A DNA stretch of 36,882 nucleotides from Salinisphaeraceae bacterium (GCA_002683405.1 NYTH01000034.1:1-36882), one strand, 5' to 3'. Shown: positions 16,363-25,892, numbered from the stretch's first letter. The notes: generated by a model not told the origin, from the sequence alone. Numbers and translations are program-made.

Positions 16363-19300
16363 ATGGCCAGACGCGGCATCCGTATCAAGCGATTCCTGAT
16401 CATCAGCGTGGCCTCGCTGATGATTCTTGCCGGCGTGGCGGTGGGGCTGGTGCGCCTGGCCGACCTGGCCGCGCCCGGCTATCGCGAGGACGTGGCGGCC
16501 TGGGCCAGCAGTCGGCTCGACAAGCCGATATCCATTGGCTCGATGGACATGCTCTGGGGCTGGCATGGCCCGGTCCTGGCCCTGGGCAACGTCAATCTGC
16601 TGGCCGAACAGACGCGCGAGCCGGTGATCGGTCTGCGCGAATTCGAGCTGCATTTCTCGTTGCTCGACCTGATCCGCGGCGAGCGCAAGCCGCGCGGCAT
16701 AACGCTCGCCGGAACCCGCGTAACCGTGTATCGCGACGACCAGGGCCGCTTCCGACTGGAAGGCCTGGCCCGCGGCAGCCGCAGTCTCGACCTGGCCGAA
16801 ACCGCGCGCTGGCTACAGCAATTGAGTTTCATCGAGATCAGCGATGCCACGGTCATCTGGCGGCCGGACCAGACGCCGGACTCACCGGAAGCGCCGGTGG
16901 CGCCCGTGCAGCTGTCCGGCCTGCAGGCCGAGCTCACCAACCGCGGACCGCGACACCGGCTGGACGCGCAGGCCATGCTGCCCGACCACCTCGGTGGTGC
17001 CGTCCAGGTTGATGCCTTCGTGTTCGGCGACCTCGCGGCCCCGGGTGAAAGCCGGGCGCACGGCTACGTCATGGCCGAGCAGCTCGATATCGCCGCCCTG
17101 CTTCAACTCGCCGGCCTTGACCAGGTCAGCGGCCGCAACGAGCGCAGCCGCCTGGAAGCCTGGGGTGACTGGGAAAAGGGTCGATTCACGGGCGCTCGGC
17201 TGGCGCTGGGCAGCCAGACCGGCGACGCGGCCGACACCGCCCCGGCCGACAGCGCGATACCGCAGCTCCTCCCCGCCGGCATGACCGTCGATCTGAGCCT
17301 TTACCCCGATCCTCTGGGCTACCGCCTGAACATCGACGGCATCAACAGTGCCGGGGGCCAGTTCGCCGACGTGGGCGGCGCAGCGCTTTTCGATATCCAT
17401 GGGCCGCGACTGCAGGCCGAACTCACGCGGCTACCCGCGAGCTTTGCCGCCGCCGTATTGAGGACCGTCCGGGCGGACCAGTTCGGCGGGCTGCGCGCCT
17501 CGGGTCTGCTGCCCCGGCTGAGTATCAGCCTGGAACGTGGCGAGAATGCGCTCGATTTCCGAGGCCGGGCCAGTTTTTCGGGGCTGCGCGTGCAGGACGC
17601 GCAGCGGCAGCTGGCGCTGGGCACGCTCAGTGGCGAAATCGTGGCCCACGGCCGCGAGGGCGAGCTGCGTATCGACCACGGCAGCGGCGAGCTGGTCTGG
17701 CCGCCCTATATCAACGGCGCCTTACCCATAGACAGTCTTGCCCTGCAGGCCCGCTGGATGGGCGACGCGGAGCAGCCGCTAGAGTCCCTCACGCTGGCGC
17801 AGGCGCACTGGACCGGCGCACAAAGCCATGTGGAACTCGAAGGCGAACTGCAGACCGGTGACGCCGATACGGGGCCGACCATTCGCGCCAGCGCCACCGG
17901 CCGCAGCGACGACGGCCCGGCGCTGCTGGGCTACCTGCCGCAGGATCCGGCGCTGCCGCTGCACGATGTGCGTGACTGGCTGCGCAACGCCGTACTGAAT
18001 GGCCGCGTCACGGAATCGTCCGCCCGCGTGGAGGGGCCGATTCGGCGGTTTCCATTTCATGACGGCGGCGGCACGTTGACGGTTAACGCCGAGCTGGAAG
18101 GACTGGATCTGGACTATAAACCGGGCTGGCCCGTGCTTCGCAACGCCAGCGGCCGCCTCGACATGGCGCAGGAGTCGCTCGGTTTTGAAGGCCGCGGCGC
18201 GGATATGCTGGGTATCCGGGTCCAGTCGGGCAAGGGCCGCATCGCCGATCTGCGCAGGCCGGTGCTCAAGCTGCAGGCCAGCGCCGGCGAAACTGCGGCC
18301 CGCACCCTGCTGTCCGTGATCGACCAATCACCGCTGAAGGCCGACTTCGGCGCGGTGACCCGAGCCATTGAAGTGGGTGGCAACGCGCGGGCGACCCTCG
18401 ATCTGAGCATCCCGCTCAAGTCCGAGCTCGGCGATGTCGCGGTGAACGGCCAGGCGACGCTGCTCGGCACATCGCTAAACCACGCCCTGCTGCCCCGCCC
18501 CATCGACAATATCCGCGGGACCCTGCGTTTCGACCGCCAGGGCCTGTATGCGGAGAAGCTGGACGGCCGCCTGGGCCGCATTCCCGTGGTCGCCGATATT
18601 GCGCCGGGCGCCGGTGACAGCCTCGTTATCGACGCCAGCGCGCTGCCGCGCCTGCCCGAGCACCGCGACGAGCTATCCAGCCTTGTGCCCGACCTGGTGC
18701 TGGACGCCGTCAGCGGCGGCTCGGTGTGGCATGCCGGCCTGCGACTGACCGGCCAGGGACAGATGTCGGACCTGACGCTGCGCAGCAACCTGAAGGGCAC
18801 CGTAGTGGACCTGCCGCCACCGCTGGGCAAGGCCGCGGATGCCGAAGCGCCGGTCCTGGTCACGGTGGTCGCCGACGGTTCGCGCGTCCACGTTGACCTG
18901 GCGGGCCGGGCCGATCTGGATCTGCGCATCCAGAACGAGGCCGTGACCGCGATGAACGTCATGTTCGGAACCGGTGGTGATCCGGTGCCCATCAGCGACG
19001 GGCTGCGGGTGACAGGCCGGCTTGATCAGCTGGATGGCGAGGCCTGGTACGACTTCATTGCCGACCTGGTGGCCCGCAGCGAATCGCAGGGCGCCACGGC
19101 CGAAACGCTGGCTCTGAAGTCGATCAACCTGGCCGTGGGGAGCACGCGACTCTGGGGGCAGCGTGTGGGCCCGGTGCAGCTCAAGGTCCTGCCGTTTCAG
19201 GAAAACGGCTACGAAGCGGACTTTGCCGGCGAAGGCGGACGCGGCACCATCCAGTACCTGCCAGCCCCGCCGCGCTCGGGCGCGCGAGCGCTGCTCACCG

Positions 19301-20199
19301 GCCGGCTCGGCGAACTCTCGATCACCAACGCCCGCAATCCGGATCGCAGCAGCCCTGCCGGCGAGGCCATCGACGGCGGACTTGATCCCGGCGAGTTGCC
19401 GATCACGGACATTACGGTGGACAGACTGTCCGTCAACGGCCGGGCCTTCGGAAGCGTCAGCCTGCAGGGCCGGGCCATGGCCAATGGCCTGCGGCTGGCA
19501 CGCTTTGACCTGACCGGCGGCGAAATGACGGCGACCGCCCGGGGAAGCTGGGTGCGCGAAGGCGGTCTGACTCGCGCCGAGCTCGAATCGGAAATAGGCG
19601 GTGAAGGGGTGGACACGCTGTTCCGCCTGCTCAACTACACCCCCACCATCCGGGCCGACGAAACGCGAATCGTTGCCGGGCTGAGTATTTCGCCCAATCC
19701 GGCCGGCCTCGCGCCCGGTCACCTGCAGGGCAAGCTGGAGCTGCGACTGGAGCAGGGGGTGCTGATGAACGTTGAGCCGGGCGCGGGTCGCGTGCTGGGG
19801 CTATTCAACTTCTACGCCCTGCCGCGGCGGCTGAATCTCGACTTCCGGGACGTTCTGTCCGAAGGCCTGGCCTTCGACGACATCCGGGGCGGCTTCACGA
19901 TTACCGACGGCGTGGCCCGCACCGACGGGCTGGATATCGACACGCCCTCGGCCAGTATCGAGATCGAAGGCGCCATCGACCTGGGGCGGCGCACCTACGA
20001 CCAGCGCGTGCAGATCGAGCCCGAGCTGTCCTCGGGTGTGGCGCTTGCGGGGACGGTGATCGGCGGACCCGCCGTGGGCGCCGCGCTGCTGGTCGCGCAG
20101 CGTCTGTTCAAGAAGCCGCTGAAGAAAATGTCGCGGATCAGCTACCGGCTTAGCGGCAGCTGGGATGACCCCGAAATCCAGACGCTGAGCGCCGAATAG
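16363..20199 (+). CDS. yhdP: YhdP-family AsmA-like envelope protein (1278 aa)
   Basis: A very long AsmA-type protein with one N-terminal transmembrane helix (about residues 11-32) followed by a periplasmic beta-rich region. YhdP and related AsmA-like proteins form bridges that move phospholipids toward the outer membrane. The N-terminal segment ISIGSMDMLWGWHGPVLAL and the C-terminal GLFNFYALPRRLNLDFRDV, then GVALAGTVIGGPAVGAALL, match the family closely. E. coli YhdP has 1266 residues. It lies between rng and a nitrilase/tldD pair, the conserved order. No internal stops or frameshifts were seen. Confidence 0.93.
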   Translation: MARRGIRIKRFLIISVASLMILAGVAVGLVRLADLAAPGYREDVAAWASSRLDKPISIGSMDMLWGWHGPVLALGNVNLLAEQTREPVIGLREFELHFSLLDLIRGERKPRGITLAGTRVTVYRDDQGRFRLEGLARGSRSLDLAETARWLQQLSFIEISDATVIWRPDQTPDSPEAPVAPVQLSGLQAELTNRGPRHRLDAQAMLPDHLGGAVQVDAFVFGDLAAPGESRAHGYVMAEQLDIAALLQLAGLDQVSGRNERSRLEAWGDWEKGRFTGARLALGSQTGDAADTAPADSAIPQLLPAGMTVDLSLYPDPLGYRLNIDGINSAGGQFADVGGAALFDIHGPRLQAELTRLPASFAAAVLRTVRADQFGGLRASGLLPRLSISLERGENALDFRGRASFSGLRVQDAQRQLALGTLSGEIVAHGREGELRIDHGSGELVWPPYINGALPIDSLALQARWMGDAEQPLESLTLAQAHWTGAQSHVELEGELQTGDADTGPTIRASATGRSDDGPALLGYLPQDPALPLHDVRDWLRNAVLNGRVTESSARVEGPIRRFPFHDGGGTLTVNAELEGLDLDYKPGWPVLRNASGRLDMAQESLGFEGRGADMLGIRVQSGKGRIADLRRPVLKLQASAGETAARTLLSVIDQSPLKADFGAVTRAIEVGGNARATLDLSIPLKSELGDVAVNGQATLLGTSLNHALLPRPIDNIRGTLRFDRQGLYAEKLDGRLGRIPVVADIAPGAGDSLVIDASALPRLPEHRDELSSLVPDLVLDAVSGGSVWHAGLRLTGQGQMSDLTLRSNLKGTVVDLPPPLGKAADAEAPVLVTVVADGSRVHVDLAGRADLDLRIQNEAVTAMNVMFGTGGDPVPISDGLRVTGRLDQLDGEAWYDFIADLVARSESQGATAETLALKSINLAVGSTRLWGQRVGPVQLKVLPFQENGYEADFAGEGGRGTIQYLPAPPRSGARALLTGRLGELSITNARNPDRSSPAGEAIDGGLDPGELPITDITVDRLSVNGRAFGSVSLQGRAMANGLRLARFDLTGGEMTATARGSWVREGGLTRAELESEIGGEGVDTLFRLLNYTPTIRADETRIVAGLSISPNPAGLAPGHLQGKLELRLEQGVLMNVEPGAGRVLGLFNFYALPRRLNLDFRDVLSEGLAFDDIRGGFTITDGVARTDGLDIDTPSASIEIEGAIDLGRRTYDQRVQIEPELSSGVALAGTVIGGPAVGAALLVAQRLFKKPLKKMSRISYRLSGSWDDPEIQTLSAE

Positions 20200-20227
20200 C
20201 CTCCGGCCGAACACCGTGTAAACCCTG

Positions 20228-20256
20228 TTTTCAGCCCGCCATCGGCGCACTAAACT
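20228..20256 (+). promoter_or_regulatory. Candidate sigma-70 promoter for the nitrilase-tldD pair
   Basis: TTTTCA, a 17-bp spacer and TAAACT, each with four of six consensus bases, lie in the 116-bp gap after yhdP. They sit about 60 bp before the nitrilase ATG. Confidence 0.4.
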
Positions 20257-20315
20257 GATGAAACCGGCCGCCGCGGGCGCGTGCAGGCCGGGTTGTTCCA
20301 CTGCCGGATACAGCC

Positions 20316-21134
20316 ATGCAGAAAACCCTTGCCGCGGCCATTCAGATGGTCTCCAGCAACAACCGTGACGACAACCTGCAGCAGGCGGGCGAATTGATCC
20401 GCCGCGCCGCAGATGATGGTGCCGGCCTGGTGGTGCTGCCCGAGAATTTCGGCTACATGGGCCGCAGCGAAGCCGACAAGCTCGCCGTGGCGGAAGACCC
20501 GGGCCGCGGCGCCATGCAGGATTTCCTGGCCGACACCGCCGCAGCCCATCATCTGTGGATCGTGGGCGGCACCATTCCCCTGCGCCACGAGACGGGCGGC
20601 CAGCGCGCCTACGCCGCCTGCCTGGTCTACAACGACAGCGGCGCCTGCGTCAGCCGCTTCGACAAGATTCATCTGTTCGACGTCGCCGTGCCCGAGAGCG
20701 GCGAGCAGTACAAGGAGTCCGCCAGCACGATTCCCGGCACCCGGCCCGAAGTGGTGGATACACCCTTCGGACGGCTGGGCCTGAGCGTCTGCTACGATCT
20801 GCGCTTTCCCGAGCTCTACCGGCAACTGGTCAGCATGGGTGCCGAAATCCTGACGGTGCCCTCGGCCTTCACGGATGCCACGGGCCGGGCCCACTGGCGC
20901 ACGCTGGTGCAGGCGCGCGCCATCGAGAATCTGTGCTACGTGGTTGCGCCCAACCAGGGTGGCCGGCACGCCAGCGGCCGGGAAACCCATGGCCACTCCA
21001 TGATCGTGAATCCCTGGGGGCAGGTACTGGGCGAGCTCACCTATGGCCCGGGTGTGGCCAGCGGAGAGATCGACCTGGGCTATCTGCAGCGCAACCGCGA
21101 ACACTTCCCTTGTCTTTCTCATCGTCGTCTGTAA
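20316..21134 (+). CDS. Carbon-nitrogen hydrolase (Nit1-like amidase)
   Basis: A 272-residue nitrilase-superfamily hydrolase with the complete catalytic triad: Glu43 in VLPENFGYMG, Lys117 in FDKIHLFDV and Cys159 in SVCYDLRFPELYR. The FDKIHLFDV and DLRFPELYR forms fit the Nit1 branch, whose characterised members act on deaminated glutathione; this substrate is inference. It lies between yhdP and tldD, the conserved gammaproteobacterial position, and is 11 bp from tldD. Confidence 0.88.
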   Translation: MQKTLAAAIQMVSSNNRDDNLQQAGELIRRAADDGAGLVVLPENFGYMGRSEADKLAVAEDPGRGAMQDFLADTAAAHHLWIVGGTIPLRHETGGQRAYAACLVYNDSGACVSRFDKIHLFDVAVPESGEQYKESASTIPGTRPEVVDTPFGRLGLSVCYDLRFPELYRQLVSMGAEILTVPSAFTDATGRAHWRTLVQARAIENLCYVVAPNQGGRHASGRETHGHSMIVNPWGQVLGELTYGPGVASGEIDLGYLQRNREHFPCLSHRRL

Positions 21135-21145
21135 GGTCAAGCAGC

Positions 21146-22591
21146 ATGCAAGACAGTCTGAACACCGCTAGAAACACGCTTCTCGCCCCGGCCGAGCTGG
21201 ATGACAACGCCATCCAGCGAGCCCTGGGCGGCCTGATGCGACCCTCGATCGATTCCGCCGATCTGTATTTCCAATTGCGCCGCCGCGAGGGCTGGTCGCT
21301 GGAGGACGGCATCGTCAAGAGCGGCTCCGCCGGCACCGAACAGGGCGTGGGAGCCCGCGCCATCAGCGGCGAGAAAACGGGGTTTGCCTACTCCGAGGAG
21401 TTGGCGCTGCCGGCACTGACCCAGGCCTGCGACGCGGCCGGCGCCATCGCGCGGGCGGGGCAGAGCCACAGCATGCAGGCCTGGCGCTCCGGCCAGTGGC
21501 CGCGCCTGTACGAGCCGCTCGACCCCATGGCCAGCCTGCCGGACGCGGACAAGATTGCCCTGCTCGAAAAGGCGGACGCGGTGGCGCGGGCGGAAGATCC
21601 GCGCGTGACGCAGGTCCAGGTCAGTCTGGCCGGCCTGCAGGACACGGTGCTGGTGGCCCACTCCGATGGCAGCATGGCCGGCGATATCCGGCCGCTGGTC
21701 CGCATGAACGTCACCGTGTTCGTCGAGGAGAACGGCAAGCGGGAACAGGCCGGCGCGGGCGGCGGCGCGCGCACCGGCTACGGCTACTTCACGGAAAACA
21801 CCGACCGCGTCGCGGAATTCGCGAAAGAGGCGGTTCGCAAGGCGCTGGTCCGGCTGCACGCGGAAGAGGCGCCGGCCGGCACCATGCCGGTCGTCCTGGG
21901 CCCCGGCTGGCCGGGCGTCCTGCTGCACGAAGCCGTGGGTCACGGCCTGGAGGGCGATTTCAACCGCAAGGGGTCGTCCACCTACGCCGGTCGCGTCGGT
22001 CAGAAAGTGGCGTCACAGTACTGCACCATCGTCGACGACGGCACCCTGGCAGGGCGTCGCGGGTCGCTTTCGGTCGACGACGAGGGCACGCCCAGCCACT
22101 GCACCACGCTCATCGAGGACGGCGTGCTCGTGGGCTATATGCAGGACAAGCACAACGCGCAGCTGATGAAGCAGCAGCCCACCGGCAACGGCCGGCGGGA
22201 ATCGTTCGCGCATCTGCCCATGCCGCGCATGACCAACACCTACATGCGGCCCGGCCCGCATGATCCGCGCGAGATCATCGAATCGGTCAAGGATGGCATC
22301 TACGCCGTGAATTTCGACGGCGGCTCCGTGGACATCACCTCGGGCAACTTCGTGTTCTCCGCGTCCGAGGCCTATCGCATCAAGAATGGGCGGATCGGTC
22401 CGGCCATCAAGGGCGCCACGCTGATCGGCAACGGCCCGAAAGTGCTTGAACAGGTTTCCATGGTCGGCCACGACATGGCGCTGGACAGCGGCATCGGCGT
22501 CTGTGGCAAGGATGGCCAGAGCGTGCCGGTGGGCGTTGGCCAGCCCACGCTCAAGGTCGACGCATTGACGGTCGGCGGCACGCAGGGTTGA
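21146..22591 (+). CDS. tldD: Metalloprotease TldD
   Basis: One half of the TldD/TldE (PmbA) metalloprotease that cleaves unfolded peptides and matures microcins and some modified peptides. The 481-residue length equals that of E. coli TldD. The zinc motif is HEAVGH at 261-266, followed by GLEGDFNRKGSSTYAG. ATG 21146 is preceded by TAAGG; the frame is open far upstream inside the nitrilase gene, but homology starts here. Its stop overlaps the rsmD start. The partner tldE is not in the window. Confidence 0.95.
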   Translation: MQDSLNTARNTLLAPAELDDNAIQRALGGLMRPSIDSADLYFQLRRREGWSLEDGIVKSGSAGTEQGVGARAISGEKTGFAYSEELALPALTQACDAAGAIARAGQSHSMQAWRSGQWPRLYEPLDPMASLPDADKIALLEKADAVARAEDPRVTQVQVSLAGLQDTVLVAHSDGSMAGDIRPLVRMNVTVFVEENGKREQAGAGGGARTGYGYFTENTDRVAEFAKEAVRKALVRLHAEEAPAGTMPVVLGPGWPGVLLHEAVGHGLEGDFNRKGSSTYAGRVGQKVASQYCTIVDDGTLAGRRGSLSVDDEGTPSHCTTLIEDGVLVGYMQDKHNAQLMKQQPTGNGRRESFAHLPMPRMTNTYMRPGPHDPREIIESVKDGIYAVNFDGGSVDITSGNFVFSASEAYRIKNGRIGPAIKGATLIGNGPKVLEQVSMVGHDMALDSGIGVCGKDGQSVPVGVGQPTLKVDALTVGGTQG

Positions 22592-23205
22592 AGGCCAAGC
22601 CGCGACGCGGCTCGACCGGCCTGAGAATCATAGGCGGTGAGTGGCGCGGGCGCCGCTTCGAGGTAGCCGACGCGCCGGATTTGCGCCCCACGCCCGATCG
22701 CGTCCGGGAAACGCTGTTCAACTGGCTCGCGCCCTGGCTGCCGGGGGCATACTGCCTGGACGCCTTTGCCGGCACGGGTGCCCTGGGCCTGGAAGCGCTG
22801 TCGCGCGGCGCGGCCCACTGCGTGTTCGTCGAACCCGACCCGGTGCTGGCGCGCGGCATCACCGGTCGGCTGCGCGCGCTCAATGCCGACGCCAGAGCCA
22901 CCGTCATTCAGGGCCGGTGGCCGGAGGTTGCAGCCCGGGTCGATCGTCCGCCCGAGCTGGTGTTTCTGGATCCCCCGTTTCAACAGGCGCTGCTGCCGTC
23001 GAGTCTGACGGCGCTGGCGCCGCTGCTTGGGCCCTCGCATCGCGTCTATCTCGAATACCCTGCCGATCAGCCCCCCGCACTCAGCGGCGAATGGCAGAGC
23101 CTGCGCGAGAAAAAGGCAGGCCGGGTGGGCTATGCGCTGATTGCCCGTCAGCCAACCAAGACAGATCGGCGCGCCGCCGCTGAAAATGACTCAATTGAGC
23201 CATAG
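22588..23205 (+). CDS. rsmD: 16S rRNA guanine966 N2-methyltransferase
   Basis: Methylates G966 of 16S rRNA. The 205-residue protein has IIGGEWRGRRF near the N-terminus, RPTPDRVRETLFNWL (33-47), the SAM-binding LDAFAGTGALGLEALSRG (57-74) and the catalytic DPPF (128-131). The best start is TTG 22588, overlapping the tldD stop as TTGA. In most relatives coaD follows rsmD; here amt and an unknown gene lie between them. Confidence 0.9.
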   Translation: MKAKPRRGSTGLRIIGGEWRGRRFEVADAPDLRPTPDRVRETLFNWLAPWLPGAYCLDAFAGTGALGLEALSRGAAHCVFVEPDPVLARGITGRLRALNADARATVIQGRWPEVAARVDRPPELVFLDPPFQQALLPSSLTALAPLLGPSHRVYLEYPADQPPALSGEWQSLREKKAGRVGYALIARQPTKTDRRAAAENDSIEP

Positions 23206-23253
23206 TCACGAAACAATAACCCCGACATATGAAGATTTCCGGATTGCGGCCGA

Positions 23254-23320
23254 CATAATAGACTAGCGACGCACGTAGAGATCCCTGCCGCTGCGTCACC
23301 CCGCCCGGCGGGGTGTTTTC
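23254..23320 (+). promoter_or_regulatory. Candidate amt leader: -10 element, small hairpin, terminator-like hairpin
   Basis: CATAAT at 23254-23259 is a good -10 without a convincing -35. Downstream come a hairpin GACGCA/TGCGTC (23268-23273 with 23292-23297) and a perfect 8-bp stem (23297-23304 with 23308-23315) followed by TTTTC. The last is an intrinsic terminator only 34 bp before the amt ATG. It may end rsmD transcripts, end a short RNA, or act as an attenuator for amt. Confidence 0.4.
23297..23320 (+). terminator. Intrinsic terminator between rsmD and amt
   Basis: CACCCCGC and GCGGGGTG form a perfect 8-bp stem with a 3-nt loop, followed by TTTTC. It stands 92 bp after the rsmD stop and 34 bp before amt. 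Confidence 0.65.
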
Positions 23321-23353
23321 CGTGTCGCCTGCCACTCGACAGGTTCCGACCGA

Positions 23354-24643
23354 ATGTCCCGCTACACAATCCGGCTGCTGTGCGTATTTCTCGCCATGAC
23401 CCCTTCGGTCCAGGCCGCCGAGGGTCCGCTGACCGAGCCGGCCGATATCGTCTGGGTGTCGCTCTCGGCCGCGCTGGTATTCTTCATGCAGGCCGGCTTT
23501 GCGCTGCTCGAGGGCGGCGCGGCCCGCGCCAAGAACGCCGTCAACGTCATCATGAAGAACTACGGCGATCTGTGCTTCGGCCTGCTGGCGTTCTGGCTGG
23601 TGGGCTTCGGCCTCATGTTCGGCAGCAATTCAAGCGGCTGGTTCGGCACTGACCACTTCGCGATTGATGCCAGCCAGGGCAGCGAAGCCGTCTTCTTCAT
23701 CTTCCAGGCCATGTTTGCCGCCACCGCCGCCACCATCGTGTCGGGCGCGGTGTCCGAGCGCATGCGATTCGGCCCTTACGTAATCGGCTCCATCGGCATT
23801 ACGGCCCTCATCTACCCCGTGTTCGGCAGCTGGGTCTGGGGCAGCTTCTACAGTGGCAGCGGCTGGCTGGCCGACCTGGGCTTTATCGATTTTGCCGGCT
23901 CGACCGTGGTGCATTCGGTGGGCGCCTGGTGCGCGCTGGCCGCCGTGCTGGTGCTCGGCCCTCGGCTGGGCCGCTACGGCACCGATGGCACCACCCACGA
24001 CATTCCGGCGCACAACCTGCCGCTGGCCGCCCTGGGCGTGTTCGTGCTCTGGCTCGGCTGGTTCGGCTTCAACGGCGGCAGCACGCTGGCCGCCAGTGGC
24101 GCGGTCGGCTCCATTCTCATGAATACCAACCTCGCGGGAGCCGCCGGCGCCGTCGGCGCGGTTCTGACACTGACGGTCGGGCGCCGCCCGCTCGCCGCCA
24201 TGACCATCCTGAACGGAGCGCTGGCCGGCCTGGTCGCGATCACTGCGGGCTGCGCCACAATGACGGCTCCCTATGCCGTACTCACCGGCCTGGTCGGCGG
24301 CTGCGTCATGGTGCTGAGTACGCTCGCGCTGAACCGCCTGAAGATTGACGACGTGGTGGGCGCCATCCCCGTGCACGGTTTCGCCGGGGCCTGGGGCACG
24401 CTGGCGGCCGGACTGTTCTACAGCGGCGACCTGTTCAACGCAGACAGGCTGATCGTGCAGCTCACGGGTATCGGCGCCGCCTTCGCCTGGGCCTTTTCCA
24501 CGTCGCTGCTGCTGTTCCTGGCGCTGCGCCTGACGGTGGGCATCCGCGCCGACACGCTGCACGAGCAGCACGGTCTGGACTACACCGAGCATGCGGATAT
24601 CGGCTACCCCGAGTTCCAGAGTTCGCGGCCGGGGCAGTTATAG
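23354..24643 (+). CDS. amt: Ammonium transporter, Amt/AmtB family
   Basis: Inner-membrane ammonium channel. The 429-residue protein begins with a signal-like segment ending near AVQAAE-type sequence (here SVQAAEG), followed by eleven hydrophobic helices. Family motifs are FFMQAGFALLEGGAARAKN, FQAMFAATAATIVSGAVSER and the conserved twin pore histidines His187 in STVVHSVGAW and His341 in IPVHGFAGAWGTL. amt usually lies beside glnK; no glnK is here, so PII control must come from an unlinked gene. The next gene starts 2 bp after its stop. Confidence 0.95.
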   Translation: MSRYTIRLLCVFLAMTPSVQAAEGPLTEPADIVWVSLSAALVFFMQAGFALLEGGAARAKNAVNVIMKNYGDLCFGLLAFWLVGFGLMFGSNSSGWFGTDHFAIDASQGSEAVFFIFQAMFAATAATIVSGAVSERMRFGPYVIGSIGITALIYPVFGSWVWGSFYSGSGWLADLGFIDFAGSTVVHSVGAWCALAAVLVLGPRLGRYGTDGTTHDIPAHNLPLAALGVFVLWLGWFGFNGGSTLAASGAVGSILMNTNLAGAAGAVGAVLTLTVGRRPLAAMTILNGALAGLVAITAGCATMTAPYAVLTGLVGGCVMVLSTLALNRLKIDDVVGAIPVHGFAGAWGTLAAGLFYSGDLFNADRLIVQLTGIGAAFAWAFSTSLLLFLALRLTVGIRADTLHEQHGLDYTEHADIGYPEFQSSRPGQL

Positions 24644-24645
24644 CC

Positions 24646-25281
24646 ATGGCGGCAAGCATGAAACAGCTCTGGCGCCAGGCCGTGGATGGCGCGCTCAGCG
24701 AGAACCTGCCCGACATCCAGGCCCAGCTGGGCGCCCGGCTGTGGCGGTCCAAGTACGAAAGCGGCAACGCCTCGGCAGTGGCCGGCTACATCAGCGAACT
24801 GGGCGTGAAGCTGCGTCTGAACCACCAGACGCGCCATGCCATCCGCGTAGGGATATACCGCAGCATGGCCCGCCGGAATGACAAGGCCGGCGCGGCGGCC
24901 GAGTCGTCGGAGAGCGGGCAGCAGAACCTGGCCGCAGCCCGGCGTATTGCCGACAGCCTGGTGTGCTCCATCCTGCGCGATACCGTCTCGAGCGTGGGCC
25001 TGAGCTTTCACGACGCCCTGGGCAAGCTGCTCGACGCCGAGCGCGGGCTGGCCTGTCAGCCCGACACCATCCTGCAGTGGATCAACGGTCGCGCCCGACA
25101 AAGCGCCGAAACCGAAGCCGAGCTCGCCCGCGCGACGCATCTGGTTTATGTGGCCTGCTGCCAGGTGCTCGGCCCCGTGGCCGGCGACAAGTTGCTCAAG
25201 AAGGCGGCCGATCGCGCCCAGGCCCTGCCGGAAGCGGCGCAGTGCCCGCCGGTCCGCCTGCTCTACCCGGAGCAGCGTTAG
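24646..25281 (+). CDS. Unrecognised helical cytosolic protein (211 aa)
   Basis: No family recognised. The protein has no signal peptide or membrane helix and is predicted by eye to be almost entirely helical. It has two parts: residues about 1-80 (with VAGYISELGVKLRLNHQTRH) and about 95-195 (with LVYVACCQVLGPVAGDKLLKKA), joined by a Ser/Glu/Ala-rich linker. It starts 2 bp after amt; in-frame ATG 24658 is an alternative start. The coupling to amt suggests a link to ammonium or nitrogen use, but position is the only evidence. coaD begins 42 bp downstream. Confidence 0.7.
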   Translation: MAASMKQLWRQAVDGALSENLPDIQAQLGARLWRSKYESGNASAVAGYISELGVKLRLNHQTRHAIRVGIYRSMARRNDKAGAAAESSESGQQNLAAARRIADSLVCSILRDTVSSVGLSFHDALGKLLDAERGLACQPDTILQWINGRARQSAETEAELARATHLVYVACCQVLGPVAGDKLLKKAADRAQALPEAAQCPPVRLLYPEQR

Positions 25282-25323
25282 CACACTACGCCGGCCTTGC
25301 ACCGGCCCGCGGGAGCGTTGAAC

Positions 25324-25824
25324 ATGCACGGCATGAGCAAGTCGTCACCCGTCATCGCCGCCTACACCGGCACCTTCGACCCCGTGACCCATGGGCACGC
25401 CGACGTCATCCGGCGCGCGGCCCGGCTGTTCGATGAACTCATCGTGGCCGTGGCCAACAACAGCGCCAAGAAGACGCTGTTCGACCTGGAGACACGGCTC
25501 GAACTCACCCGCGAGACCTTCGCGGACACGCCCAACATCCGCGTGGAAGCCACCAGCGGTCTTATTGTGGAATTCGCCCGCGAACATGACGTGCGGGTGC
25601 TGGTCCGCGGTATCCGCGGTGTCGGGGATTTCGAGTACGAGCGCCAGATGGGCACCATGAATCGCTATCTGGCCGACGAGGTCGACACGATCTTCCTGGC
25701 GCCCGACCCGGCCTACGCCCATATATCATCGACGCTGGTGCGCGAGATTGCCTCGCTCGGCGGCCGCTTCGACGCACTGGTCCCGGATCCGGTCGCCCGC
25801 GCGCTGAAGGCCCGCTTCGCCTGA
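25324..25824 (+). CDS. coaD: Phosphopantetheine adenylyltransferase
   Basis: Catalyses the fourth step of coenzyme A synthesis. The 166-residue protein has AYTGTFDPVTHGHADVI with the nucleotidyltransferase T/HxGH signature (15-25), LVRGIRGVGDFEYE and the C-terminal ISSTLVREIASLGG. ATG 25324 is preceded by GGGAG with 8-nt spacing; the frame extends to a TTG at 25297, and ATG 25333 is another option. A terminator follows at 25893. Confidence 0.95.
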   Translation: MHGMSKSSPVIAAYTGTFDPVTHGHADVIRRAARLFDELIVAVANNSAKKTLFDLETRLELTRETFADTPNIRVEATSGLIVEFAREHDVRVLVRGIRGVGDFEYERQMGTMNRYLADEVDTIFLAPDPAYAHISSTLVREIASLGGRFDALVPDPVARALKARFA

Positions 25825-25892
25825 GCCATGTGGCGACTCTTCGCCAATCAACCGGATATCAGGGCGCGTCAGCTCTGTCCCATGGCCCAATA

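Noticed and set aside
20555..21145. Long upstream extension of the tldD frame
   Set aside because: It lies within the nitrilase gene in another frame. TldD homology and a ribosome site begin at 21146.
23190..23208. CTCAATTGAG palindrome and TGACT/AGTCA repeat near the amt promoter as an operator
   Set aside because: Most of it lies inside the end of the rsmD coding sequence, it is short, and it matches no operator that I know, including NtrC sites.
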